DNA of 64,000 bases, from the NCBI RefSeq assembly GCF_000238915.1, contig NZ_BAEG01000073.1, positions 62,001 to 126,000 of the forward strand, in the 5' to 3' direction. Source of the DNA: Arthrobacter globiformis NBRC 12137 (lineage in GTDB: Bacteria; Actinomycetota; Actinomycetes; Actinomycetales; Micrococcaceae). Made by a program: the position numbers and the translations under genes. How positions within the stretch are numbered: position 1 is the first letter of the stretch; every line of letters starts with the position of its first letter. The notes under the pieces are model-generated. The model was not told the DNA's origin and made no database searches. It saw nothing but the letters and a program-made list of their open reading frames with translations. Below, piece by piece: positions 15,756 to 24,785 of this stretch.

Positions 15756-18700
15756 ATGCCTTCCCACCCGGACGACAGTGCGGCACTGGCAATCCAGACC
15801 CCCGCGATCAACGACCGCTCCCTCGCGGCCGGGCTCGCCTATGCCATGGGCGGCCGCGTCTCCGGAATCTCGTTCGATTCCGCCACCGGCCTGATGCTCG
15901 GCAAGGTCCGCGGCGGCTCCGAGGTGCCGTACTCCACCACGGCCAAGCTGGTCCGCAAGGGCGGCGGCTGGAGTTGCACGGTGGGCGTCTGCAGCTGCCC
16001 GGTCCGCAAGGACTGCAAGCACGTGGCCGCGCTCCTGTTCGCGGCCGAGGACAACGCGGCCGTGCGGGTGCAGCTGCTGTCCCCCGCCGACGTTTCGCGG
16101 GTGTCACGGGAAAAGTCCATGCCGGTGCTCTCGGACTGGGAGCAGGCGCTCGGCCCCCTCATTTCGCAGGCCGGCCCTTCCCAGCAAAGCGGCGGAACTC
16201 CCCTGGCCCTGCAGTTCGAGGTGGAGGAACCGGCCCCGCACTTCTCCTACACAGGCCGCCGTGACCCGCTCCGCAGCGTCCGCCAGCTCAAGGCCCGCCC
16301 GGTGATCATGGGCGCCAAGGGCAAATGGATCCGCGGCGACGTCTCATGGAACACGCTGAGCTACCTGAGCTTCAAGCGCGAGTGCAACCAGGCCCACGTG
16401 GAGTGGATGCAAACCTTCCTGGCCGCGCACACCTCCGGCGCGAACCGCGCGTACTCGTCGTCGTCCCTGTGGCTGGGGCTGAACACCTTCGCCGGCAAGA
16501 ACCTGTGGGGCCTGCTGGAGGAAGCCCGGCAAATCGGCGTCGCGCTGGTGCACAGCCGCGGCCAGGAGCCCGTGAAGGTGGCGGCGGAGCCCGCGGCGGT
16601 GGGCCTCAACCTGGGCCGCTACGGAAGTGACAGCCGGGACGGGGGCCTGGAGCTCGCCTCCACCATCACTGTCGACGGCACCGAGGTTGATCCGGCGTCG
16701 GTGGGCACCATCGGCCGCCCGGCGCACGGCATTTTCCTCACCTCCGGCGGGGACACGCTGCCGGGGGTCGCCGCGGACGAAACCATCACCCTCGCCCCGC
16801 TGGAGAGCGGACTGAGCGAGGAACTGCTGGCCTTCGTCACAGCAGGCAGCACGCTGCACATCCCGGCACGGGATGAGGGCCGCTTCCTGACCGGGTTCTA
16901 CCCCAAGCTCAAGCAGGCCGCGCGCGTGACGGCGGCGGACGAGTCCGTCCAGCTGCCCGAGCTCGCCGTCCCGACGCTCTCGCTGCTGGCCAACTACGGC
17001 ACCGACCACCGCGTGCGCCTGCACTGGGAATGGCACTACAAGTCCGGCACCCTCGTCACCGCCCAGCCGCTCTGGCGCCACCCCGGCGACCACGGCTACC
17101 GTGACGATCCGGCCGAGGCCAGGATCCTGGAGGCTGTGGGCCAGCCCTGGGACGCGGTGCCCAAGCTCGGCGAATCAGCCACCGGCGGCTGGGGCACGCC
17201 GCGGCTCGCGGCCACCGCCGAGCTGAGCGGACTGGACACGCTCGCTTTCACGGAGGAGGTGCTCCCCCGGCTGCGGAACACGCCCGGCGTGGACGTGGAC
17301 ACCTCAGGCGACATCGCTGACTACCGGGAGGCCGAAGAGGCGCCGGTGGTGGCGATTTCCACGAAGGCCACCGACCAGCGCGACTGGTTCGACCTTGGCA
17401 TCGTGATCACCCTTGAGGGCCAGCCGGTGTCCTTCGCGGCACTCTTCTCCGCCCTCGCCGCAGGGCAGACGCGAATGCTCCTGCCTAGCGGCGCCTACTT
17501 CTCCCTCGACCTGCCGGAGCTGCACCAGCTGCGGGCCCTGATCGACGAGGCCCGCAGCCTTCAGGACAACAAGGACGCCCCGCTGCAGATCAGCCGCTTC
17601 CAGGCGGGCCTGTGGGATGAACTTGCCCAGCTGGGGATCGTTGACGAGCAGGCCGCCGCCTGGCGCGAGGCGGTGGGCGGCCTGCTGAAGGACGGAGTCC
17701 AGGGCCTGCCGCTGCCGGCCACCCTCAACGCCGAGTTGCGCCCGTACCAGCTGGAGGGCTACAACTGGCTGAGCTTCCTGTACCGCCACAGCCTCGGCGG
17801 TGTGCTCGCCGATGACATGGGCCTGGGAAAGACCGTGCAGGCGCTGGCACTGATGTGCGCGGCCAAGGAACACGCCGCGGCTTCCGCTGCTTCCGGGGAC
17901 GTTAAGGACACGGACGCCACAACGGCGGACGACGGCGGGACGCCTTTTTTGGTGGTGGCCCCCACCAGCGTCGTGGGCAACTGGGAGGCCGAGGCCGCCC
18001 GCTTCGCGCCCGGCCTTACGGTCCGTGCCGTCGGCGAAACGTTCGCCAAGAGCGGCGCCGATCCCGCCGAGGCCATGGCCGGTGCGGACATCGTCATCAC
18101 GTCCTACGCACTGTTCCGGATCGACTACGAGTCCTATGCGGGACGGCGCTGGGCCGGGCTGGTGCTGGACGAGGCCCAGTTCGTCAAGAACCACCAGTCC
18201 AAGGCCTACCAGTGCGCGCGCAAGCTTCCGGCGGCGTTCAAGCTGGCCATCACCGGCACCCCGCTGGAGAACAACCTTATGGAGTTCTGGGCCCTGACAT
18301 CCATCGTGGCGCCCGGGCTGTTCGCCAGCCCTTCACGGTTCGCGGAGTATTACCAGAAGCCGGTGGAGAAGAACGGCGACAGGGGGCAGCTGGACAAGCT
18401 CCGCCGTCGGGTCCGTCCGCTCATGATGCGCCGCACCAAGGAGCAGGTCATCAAGGACCTGCCGCCCAAGCAGGAACAGATCCTCGAAGTGGTGCTCAAC
18501 CCGCGGCACCAGAAGGTCTACCAGACCCACCTGCAGCGCGAACGGCAAAAGATCCTGGGCCTCATCGAGGACGTGAACAAGAACCGCTTCACCATCTTCC
18601 AGTCGCTGACGCTGCTGCGCCAGCTCAGCCTGGACGCCTCGCTGGTGGATGAGTCCCTCTCCGGCGTGCGGTCGAGCAAGCTGGACGTGCTGTTCGAGCA

Positions 18701-19178
18701 GCTGGAGGACCTCGTGGCCGAGGGCCACCGTGCCCTCATTTTCAGCCAGTTCACCGGCTTCCTCGGCAAGGTCCGCGAGCGTCTCATCGAGGAGAACATC
18801 GAGTTCTGCTACCTCGACGGCGGCACCCGGAACCGTTCCGACGTCGTCAACGAGTTCAAGAACGGCACGGCACCGGTGTTCCTGATCAGCCTCAAGGCCG
18901 GCGGGTTCGGCCTCAACCTGACCGAGGCAGACTACGTGTTCCTGCTCGACCCGTGGTGGAACCCGGCGTCAGAGGCGCAGGCGGTGGACCGCACCCACCG
19001 CATCGGCCAGGCAAGGAATGTCATGGTGTACCGGCTGGTGGCCAAGGACACCATCGAGGAGAAGGTCATGGCGCTCAAGGCCAAGAAGTCGCAGCTGTTC
19101 GCCGACGTGATGGAGGGTGATGCCCTGTCAGGCGGTGCGCTCACGGCGGAGGACCTGGCGGGGCTCTTCAAGGACTGA
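15756..19178 (+). CDS. SWIM-domain Snf2-family DEAD/DEAH-box helicase
   Basis: 1140 aa. The N-terminal SWIM zinc finger is visible as C79-x-C81-x5-C87-x-H89 and is thought to bind DNA or protein. A long middle region of about 500 residues follows, then the Snf2 ATPase: motif I DDMGLGKT near 687, motif II DEAQ near 803, the SNF2-type LISLKAGGFGLNLTEADYV near 1045, and motif VI HRIGQ near 1085. Such bacterial proteins are ATP-driven DNA translocases; the cellular role here is unknown, with DNA repair or transcription recovery possible. The ATG at 15756 lacks a good ribosome binding site. The 3' end overlaps the next, opposite-strand gene by 51 bases. Confidence 0.93.
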   Translation: MPSHPDDSAALAIQTPAINDRSLAAGLAYAMGGRVSGISFDSATGLMLGKVRGGSEVPYSTTAKLVRKGGGWSCTVGVCSCPVRKDCKHVAALLFAAEDNAAVRVQLLSPADVSRVSREKSMPVLSDWEQALGPLISQAGPSQQSGGTPLALQFEVEEPAPHFSYTGRRDPLRSVRQLKARPVIMGAKGKWIRGDVSWNTLSYLSFKRECNQAHVEWMQTFLAAHTSGANRAYSSSSLWLGLNTFAGKNLWGLLEEARQIGVALVHSRGQEPVKVAAEPAAVGLNLGRYGSDSRDGGLELASTITVDGTEVDPASVGTIGRPAHGIFLTSGGDTLPGVAADETITLAPLESGLSEELLAFVTAGSTLHIPARDEGRFLTGFYPKLKQAARVTAADESVQLPELAVPTLSLLANYGTDHRVRLHWEWHYKSGTLVTAQPLWRHPGDHGYRDDPAEARILEAVGQPWDAVPKLGESATGGWGTPRLAATAELSGLDTLAFTEEVLPRLRNTPGVDVDTSGDIADYREAEEAPVVAISTKATDQRDWFDLGIVITLEGQPVSFAALFSALAAGQTRMLLPSGAYFSLDLPELHQLRALIDEARSLQDNKDAPLQISRFQAGLWDELAQLGIVDEQAAAWREAVGGLLKDGVQGLPLPATLNAELRPYQLEGYNWLSFLYRHSLGGVLADDMGLGKTVQALALMCAAKEHAAASAASGDVKDTDATTADDGGTPFLVVAPTSVVGNWEAEAARFAPGLTVRAVGETFAKSGADPAEAMAGADIVITSYALFRIDYESYAGRRWAGLVLDEAQFVKNHQSKAYQCARKLPAAFKLAITGTPLENNLMEFWALTSIVAPGLFASPSRFAEYYQKPVEKNGDRGQLDKLRRRVRPLMMRRTKEQVIKDLPPKQEQILEVVLNPRHQKVYQTHLQRERQKILGLIEDVNKNRFTIFQSLTLLRQLSLDASLVDESLSGVRSSKLDVLFEQLEDLVAEGHRALIFSQFTGFLGKVRERLIEENIEFCYLDGGTRNRSDVVNEFKNGTAPVFLISLKAGGFGLNLTEADYVFLLDPWWNPASEAQAVDRTHRIGQARNVMVYRLVAKDTIEEKVMALKAKKSQLFADVMEGDALSGGALTAEDLAGLFKD

Positions 19179-19601
19179 CAGTCCCCAGGAGGACATCGCT
19201 GCGGCCGGGGCGGGCCGGAGCCCGAAGGTGGTCCGCTTGCTGAACCACCTTCCCAGGGCCTTGCCCTTGCCCTTCCACCAGCTGTCCTCATCCGTGTCGG
19301 TGCGCCACCGGTAGATCAGCACCACCAGCACAAACATCCCGGCTGTGACGCTCGGCCAGACGCCCGAGGCAGCATCGAGCAGCGCCCTCACCGCGACGGC
19401 AAGGATCGCCGGCGGGGCCAGGGTGCGGAAGACCGTGTTGGCCAGGTACCGCCGGTGGGAGCGCTGCACGGAGAGCAGGCGGACCATGTCCGAACAGGCA
19501 CAGACCACCACCACGGCCTGTCCCAGGGTGAGCAGGATGGACCCCGTCAGGGACCCGGCGAACTGTACCGCTGAGGCCAGTCCGGAACTCATGACCTGCA
19601 C
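19128..19601 (-). CDS. Small membrane protein of unknown function
   Basis: 157 aa from the GTG, or 154 aa from an ATG three codons later. Hydrophobic segments lie at about 15-38, 60-75 and 82-94, followed by a charged tail (WRTDTDEDSWWKGKGKAL) that looks cytoplasmic. The composition is protein-like throughout, but its last 17 codons lie antisense to the helicase gene. It has no recognised family. Confidence 0.55.
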   Translation of the reverse strand: MQVMSSGLASAVQFAGSLTGSILLTLGQAVVVVCACSDMVRLLSVQRSHRRYLANTVFRTLAPPAILAVAVRALLDAASGVWPSVTAGMFVLVVLIYRWRTDTDEDSWWKGKGKALGRWFSKRTTFGLRPAPAAAMSSWGLSVLEEPRQVLRRERTA

Positions 19602-19826
19602 CGTTCCATGTCGTCTCCTCCGTCGTTTGCGCTCTTAGCTTCCTGTGCCGCTCCTGCACCGCCTGGGTGTCAGACCATTCAAGGCCGCCCAGCCGGGCAT
19701 GTCACGAGGGCCGGCTACTCGTCTTTAGCGCCGGCACTACCCGGGCTCCCGCTGCAGTACGTACCCCCGGCCAGGGCACCCATGCGGGAACTCTGATTGC
19801 GGCCGGCAGACATTACCATTGGCCCT

Positions 19827-21794
19827 ATGGGTGCCCAAGACAGTCCGCCTGTCCGTGCCGGCGGTGCTCCCCCTCCCGAAGGGATGACGCTGGGGCGGCT
19901 TTTGGCACTTCTGGGGGAAGGCGTCTCTGCCGAGGCCCTGGAAACTCACCTGGCAGTCATGCAGGCGGAGAGCCTGCTCGATCCGCCGACGGCGACAGCG
20001 GCCCGCAGCCTCAATGCCAGGCTCCGTGAGGCCAGCCGGCGGGAGGGCCTGCTCCGCGTCCTGTACGACACTGCCACGGACCTCACCGGCATTCGGGATG
20101 TTGAAGCCGTCCTGAAGGCCATTGTCCGCAGGACCCGCTCGCTCATCGGCAGCGACATCGCCTATCTGAGCCTGAACGACTACGACTCCGGAGAGTCGTA
20201 CATCCGGGTGACTGACGGTGCCGCCACGGCACTGTTCCGCAACATCCGCATGCCCCTGGGCGAGGGTGTCCTTGGTGCGGTGGCCACCGGTGAAGCCCCT
20301 TCGCAATCCGCGGACTACCTGAGCGACCAGACCAAGTCGCACCTTGAGTCGAGTGACGCGGCGGTCGCGGCGGAAGGCGTCAGGGCCATCATGGGCGTCC
20401 CCTTGCGGGCCGAGGGCAAGGTGATCGGCGCACTCCTCGTTGCGGACCGGCATGCGCACAGCTTCAGCAGCGACGACGTCGCCCTCATGGAATCAATCGG
20501 CACCCACGCCGCCGTCGCGCTCGAGAACGCCCGTCACTTCACCGAAATGGCCGATGCCCTGGCCCGGCTGGATCAGGCTCAGCGTCAAAATCTTGCCCAT
20601 GTGAAGGCGTTGGAGGAGCTTTCCTCCCTCGATCAGCGGCTGATGGAGACCTTGGCGTCCGCCAACAGCCTGCCCAACCTCATGCTGCTTTTGGCCGAGT
20701 CGATGGACAGCGAGGTGTACGTGGTTTCGCCCATGGGCGAAACCACGGCAGGGCTCGGCGCGAATCCGGACTTCGGCCATCCCGCTGCATTAAGCGCCGC
20801 GGAGCTCTCCGCCGCGCGAACGCTGCCTGTGCCTTTCACGGTCAAGGGCCGGCAGTACACCGTGATGTCCGCGGTCGCCGGCGACCAGCACCTTGCCTCG
20901 CTGATCGTTGCCGGCGACATCAGCCAGGACCGGCTCGCAGTGCTGGAGCGCAGCGCGCTGGTCCTCAGTGCGGCGCTGCTCTTTGAAAGGACTTTCCAGG
21001 ACGCGCAGTACCGGCTGCAGCTCGAACTCATAGATGAACTCCTGAATCCGCGGTCTGAGGATACGGAAGCACTGAAACGGCGGGCCGGGAGATTCGGTCT
21101 GGCAGACAGCATCCCGCTGGTGGTCCGGGTGGTGGGCGTCCGGGAGGACCAGCGGCAAAGGGCCCTCGCAGTATTGAAACGGCATGGCCAGGACCGTCAC
21201 GGGATCACCGCCCTCCACGAATCACATCTGTGCGTCATCGAGCCGCCCACGCCACGCGGCGGCACTCCGGGTGCGGGCCGGGTCGCGGACAACGGGCAGT
21301 CGATCGTCGATGCGCTGAAGCACCAGCGCATCGAGGCCAGCGTTGGATCGTCACAGGCGGTGACAGGATTTTCCCGCCTGGCAGGGGCGCACGCCGAGGC
21401 CGATGCCGTGCTGCGCGCGCTGCAGGCACTGTCGCGGAACGGCGAGGCCGCCGACCGGGCTGCGCTCGGCACAGCAGGGATGCTGCTGGGCGCCATGGAC
21501 AGCCCCTTTGCAGCCCAACTGCTGGCGGCCCAGCTCGGACCCCTGCTGGACTACGACAGCCGCCGGGGAACGCAGCTGGTCCTGACAGCCTGGACCTTTC
21601 TGGAGAACGACGCGTCCGGCACAGCGGCGGCGGAGGTCCTGCACGTTCATCCCAACACCCTCCGCCAGCGGCTGGAGCGCATCGATACTGTCCTCGGTGC
21701 CAGCTGGCGCAAGGGCGGCCGATCCCTAGACATCCACGTGGCGCTGCGACTCTGGCGCCTGCAGTCCGCCGGGATCGGCGGCCCTTTACGCTGA
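19827..21794 (+). CDS. GAF-domain PucR/CdaR-type transcriptional regulator
   Basis: 655 aa from the ATG at 19827 (a TTG at 19797 would add 10). A GAF ligand-binding domain lies at about 78-235 (DLTGIRDVEAVLKAIVRRTRS to AVALENARHF). The PucR-type C-terminal helix-turn-helix is at about 595-640 (AAEVLHVHPNTLRQRLERI). The family usually activates catabolic genes after sensing a metabolite. It lies directly upstream of, and in the same direction as, the alcohol dehydrogenase/aldehyde dehydrogenase/MHS genes, with 153 bases between, so it is the likely regulator of that group. Confidence 0.88.
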   Translation: MGAQDSPPVRAGGAPPPEGMTLGRLLALLGEGVSAEALETHLAVMQAESLLDPPTATAARSLNARLREASRREGLLRVLYDTATDLTGIRDVEAVLKAIVRRTRSLIGSDIAYLSLNDYDSGESYIRVTDGAATALFRNIRMPLGEGVLGAVATGEAPSQSADYLSDQTKSHLESSDAAVAAEGVRAIMGVPLRAEGKVIGALLVADRHAHSFSSDDVALMESIGTHAAVALENARHFTEMADALARLDQAQRQNLAHVKALEELSSLDQRLMETLASANSLPNLMLLLAESMDSEVYVVSPMGETTAGLGANPDFGHPAALSAAELSAARTLPVPFTVKGRQYTVMSAVAGDQHLASLIVAGDISQDRLAVLERSALVLSAALLFERTFQDAQYRLQLELIDELLNPRSEDTEALKRRAGRFGLADSIPLVVRVVGVREDQRQRALAVLKRHGQDRHGITALHESHLCVIEPPTPRGGTPGAGRVADNGQSIVDALKHQRIEASVGSSQAVTGFSRLAGAHAEADAVLRALQALSRNGEAADRAALGTAGMLLGAMDSPFAAQLLAAQLGPLLDYDSRRGTQLVLTAWTFLENDASGTAAAEVLHVHPNTLRQRLERIDTVLGASWRKGGRSLDIHVALRLWRLQSAGIGGPLR

Positions 21795-21837
21795 GTCAGC
21801 CAGGGAACGGATGTGGTTCAGACGCACATGTTCCCCC

Positions 21838-21850
21838 TGCCAATATGGCA
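21838..21850. promoter_or_regulatory. Possible operator upstream of the alcohol dehydrogenase gene
   Basis: Short inverted repeat TGCCA-ata-TGGCA in the only intergenic gap between the PucR-type regulator and its presumed target. It could be the activator site. There is no second copy to support it. Confidence 0.3.
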
Positions 21851-21947
21851 AAACCATCCATAGGCGACCCCACACGGCTCTGGAACGATGAGATCCGCGG
21901 CACCTTTCAGGTAGCCCGAGATCCCCATCTTTTAGGAGTCAGTCACA

Positions 21948-23198
21948 ATGTCGTGTGCGCATGCAGCGGGCATCCGTCCCGCAACCTTCGGCGTCCTGCG
22001 CTTGCCGCGGAACATCGTCGTCGGTGCCCAGCAGCGTTTTGCCATCGCCGATATCGCAGCAGAGCTCGGTGACAGCGTCCTCATCTGCACGGACCCCCGG
22101 CTTGCAGCCTCGGACGAGCTCCAGACCCTGGTCACGAGCCTGGAGAGCCGGAAGCTGTCCGTCCGGGTTTACGGAGAAACCCAGGCCGAGCTGCCCACCC
22201 CGGGCATTGTTGCCTGTGTCGAAGAGCTCAAGGGACAGGACATCGACGTCGTCATCGGCTTCGGTGGCGGCAGTTGCATGGACATGGCCAAAGTGGTCTC
22301 GGTGCTCTTGACCCACGGCGGCCAGCCCAGCGACTACTACGGCGAATTCGCCGTTCCCGGTCCGGTCAAGCCCGTCATCGCCCTGCCCACCACGGCGGGC
22401 ACGGGGTCCGAAGCGACAGCCATTGCCGTGGTTTCCGACCCCGCACTCGGCATGAAGATGGGCATCTCAAGCCCCCACATCATCCCCTTCGCCGCGGTGT
22501 GCGACCCCGAGCTGACCTACACCTGCCCGGCGCCGCTGACGGCGGCCACCGGCGCGGACACCTTCGTCCACCTGGTCGAATCGTTCACCGCCATCACCCG
22601 GGAACCCACCCGCACCCTCGCCAACGAGCGCGTGTTCGTGGGCAAGAATGTCCTGACGGACTCCCTGGCACTGGACGGGATCCGGCTGCTGGGCCGGAGC
22701 CTGGCCACGGCCTACAAGGACCCGGGCAACACCGAGGCCCGCGCCGACATGATGCTGGCGGCGCTCTACGGCGGCATTGTGCTCAGCAACGCCGGAACGG
22801 CGGCGGCGCATGCCATCCAGTACCCAGTCGGCGCACTGACCCACACTCCGCACGGCGTGGGCGTCGGCCTGCTGCTCCCCTACGTCGTCCGCCACAACTT
22901 CAGCGCCATTGAACCTCAGCTGGCACAGATTGCCGACGCACTGGGACGCGAGATCAAGGGCCTGAGCGTCCGCAGCGCTGCGATCGCCGGCGTGGAGGCC
23001 ATCGACGAAGTCATCGCCACCATCGAACTGCCAGCGACACTACAGGACCTCGGAGTGCAGGAGGGCGACCTCGGCCAGATTGCCAGGCTGTCGCTGAACT
23101 CCAAGCGGCTCATCGATAACAACCCGGTGCCACTCGACCTTGAGTCCGTCACGTCCATCGTGAACGCCGCCTACGCCGGCGACCGCACCATCCGCTAA
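21948..23198 (+). CDS. Iron-containing alcohol dehydrogenase
   Basis: 416 aa, group III alcohol dehydrogenase. NAD(P)-binding motifs are present (GFGGGSCMDMAK near 102-113 and PTTAGTGSEAT near 148-158), and so are the metal ligands, Asp and His in DTFVHLVE (near 204-211) and His residues in AAAHAIQYPVG and HTPHG (near 285-304). It oxidises a primary hydroxyl to an aldehyde, or the reverse. A TTAGGAG ribosome binding site precedes the ATG. The next gene, 48 bases on, is an aldehyde dehydrogenase, so the pair should take a hydroxy compound to an acid. 4-Hydroxybutyrate to succinate is one fitting case, but the substrate is not shown. Confidence 0.92.
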   Translation: MSCAHAAGIRPATFGVLRLPRNIVVGAQQRFAIADIAAELGDSVLICTDPRLAASDELQTLVTSLESRKLSVRVYGETQAELPTPGIVACVEELKGQDIDVVIGFGGGSCMDMAKVVSVLLTHGGQPSDYYGEFAVPGPVKPVIALPTTAGTGSEATAIAVVSDPALGMKMGISSPHIIPFAAVCDPELTYTCPAPLTAATGADTFVHLVESFTAITREPTRTLANERVFVGKNVLTDSLALDGIRLLGRSLATAYKDPGNTEARADMMLAALYGGIVLSNAGTAAAHAIQYPVGALTHTPHGVGVGLLLPYVVRHNFSAIEPQLAQIADALGREIKGLSVRSAAIAGVEAIDEVIATIELPATLQDLGVQEGDLGQIARLSLNSKRLIDNNPVPLDLESVTSIVNAAYAGDRTIR

Positions 23199-23246
23199 AA
23201 CACTTCGCTGACGCATCAACACTTGATCAAACCCTGAGGATCACCC

Positions 23247-24722
23247 ATGACACTTCTCTCCGCCCAGGAACCGCTCGACATCGATGAGCTGGCGGTCCCC
23301 CGACAGCTACTCATCGCCGGAGGCTGGCAGGACGCCGCCGGCGGCCGCACCGTCGACGTCCTCAACCCCTCCGACGGGACGGTAATCACCGCCATCGCGG
23401 ACGCCGACGTCGAGGACGGCCTTGCCGCCGTCGACGCCGCTGCCGCGGCGTTCCCGGCGTGGGCAGCGACACCGCCCCGGCGCCGCGCCGAAATCCTGAC
23501 CCGCTGCTTCGAGCTGATGACCGAACGCAGGGAACAGCTTGCCCACCTCATCTCTCTTGAGAACGGCAAGGCACTGCCGGACGCGCGCGGCGAGGTCGCG
23601 TACGCGGCAGAATTTTTCCGCTGGTACGCGGAAGAGGCCGTACGGATCATCGGCGACGTTTCCATCTCACCGTCCGGCGCGAACCGGATCCTGGTCCAGC
23701 ACCAGCCGATCGGTGTCTGCGTCCTGATCACGCCGTGGAACTTCCCCGCTGCCATGGCTACCCGCAAGCTGGCGCCCGCGCTTGCCGCCGGGTGCACCGC
23801 AGTACTCAAGCCGGCCACCCTCACTCCCCTGACGTCCCTGGCCATCGCCCAGCTCATGGTCGACGCCGGCGTCCCCGCCGGCGTCGTCAACGTGGTCACC
23901 ACAAGCAAGACGGGCGACGTCATGTCGCCCATCCTCGCCGACCCACGCGTCCGCAAGCTCTCGTTCACCGGTTCCACCGGCGTCGGACGCCACCTGCTGC
24001 GCCAGGCCGCGGACAACGTCCTTAAGTGCTCCATGGAACTGGGCGGCAATGCGCCCTTCCTGGTGTTCGATGACGCTGACCTCGACAAGGCCATCGACGG
24101 CATCATGATTGCCAAGATGCGCAATGGTGGCCAGGCCTGCACGGCAGCCAACAGGATCTACGTCCAGCGCGGAATCCAGGCGGAGTTCGCCAGCCGCCTC
24201 GCAGGCCGCATGGCCGCCCTGACGGTCGGGCCCGGCACAGATCCGTCCACCGAAGTGGGCCCGCTGGTGGACGAGGCAAGTGTCCTGAAAGTCGACGCCC
24301 TGGTACGCGATGCCCTCGACCAGGGTGCGCGTCTGCTCACCGGCGGGCAACTGCCGGAAGGCAACGGCTACTACTACCCGCCCACCGTGGTGACCAACGT
24401 GCCAGTGCACGCCCGCATGGTCAGCGAGGAAATCTTCGGACCGGTGGCGTCGGTCATCGGCTTCGATACCGAGGACGAAGTCGTCGCAGCCGCCAACGAC
24501 TCCGAGTACGGCCTCGCGGCGTATGTGTTCACCGAGGACCTGCGCCGCGGGCTACGGGTGTCCGAACGCATTGAAAGCGGAATGGTGGCCCTCAATCGTG
24601 GGCTCGTCTCGGACCCGGCAGCGCCGTTCGGCGGCGTCAAGCAAAGCGGCCTGGGACGCGAAGGCGCCCACCAGGGCCTGCTGGACTTCACGGAAACCAA
24701 GTACATCGCCCTTGACTGGTGA
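23247..24722 (+). CDS. NAD(P)-dependent aldehyde dehydrogenase, succinate-semialdehyde dehydrogenase-like
   Basis: 491 aa, the full length of the family. The Rossmann/NAD segment (TPWNFPAAMATRKLAPALAA near 164) is clear. The catalytic glutamate is in ELGGNAPF (near 262) and the catalytic cysteine in NGGQACTAANR (near 296). The overall pattern is closest to the GabD/succinate-semialdehyde branch, judged by eye. It follows the iron alcohol dehydrogenase and would oxidise its aldehyde product. A CTGAGGA site precedes the ATG. Confidence 0.93.
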   Translation: MTLLSAQEPLDIDELAVPRQLLIAGGWQDAAGGRTVDVLNPSDGTVITAIADADVEDGLAAVDAAAAAFPAWAATPPRRRAEILTRCFELMTERREQLAHLISLENGKALPDARGEVAYAAEFFRWYAEEAVRIIGDVSISPSGANRILVQHQPIGVCVLITPWNFPAAMATRKLAPALAAGCTAVLKPATLTPLTSLAIAQLMVDAGVPAGVVNVVTTSKTGDVMSPILADPRVRKLSFTGSTGVGRHLLRQAADNVLKCSMELGGNAPFLVFDDADLDKAIDGIMIAKMRNGGQACTAANRIYVQRGIQAEFASRLAGRMAALTVGPGTDPSTEVGPLVDEASVLKVDALVRDALDQGARLLTGGQLPEGNGYYYPPTVVTNVPVHARMVSEEIFGPVASVIGFDTEDEVVAAANDSEYGLAAYVFTEDLRRGLRVSERIESGMVALNRGLVSDPAAPFGGVKQSGLGREGAHQGLLDFTETKYIALDW

Positions 24723-24785
24723 ACCCGGTTCGCTTCCACCCGATCATCCCCCGCATCCTTATTTGACCTTCGAAAGAGAAGACCA

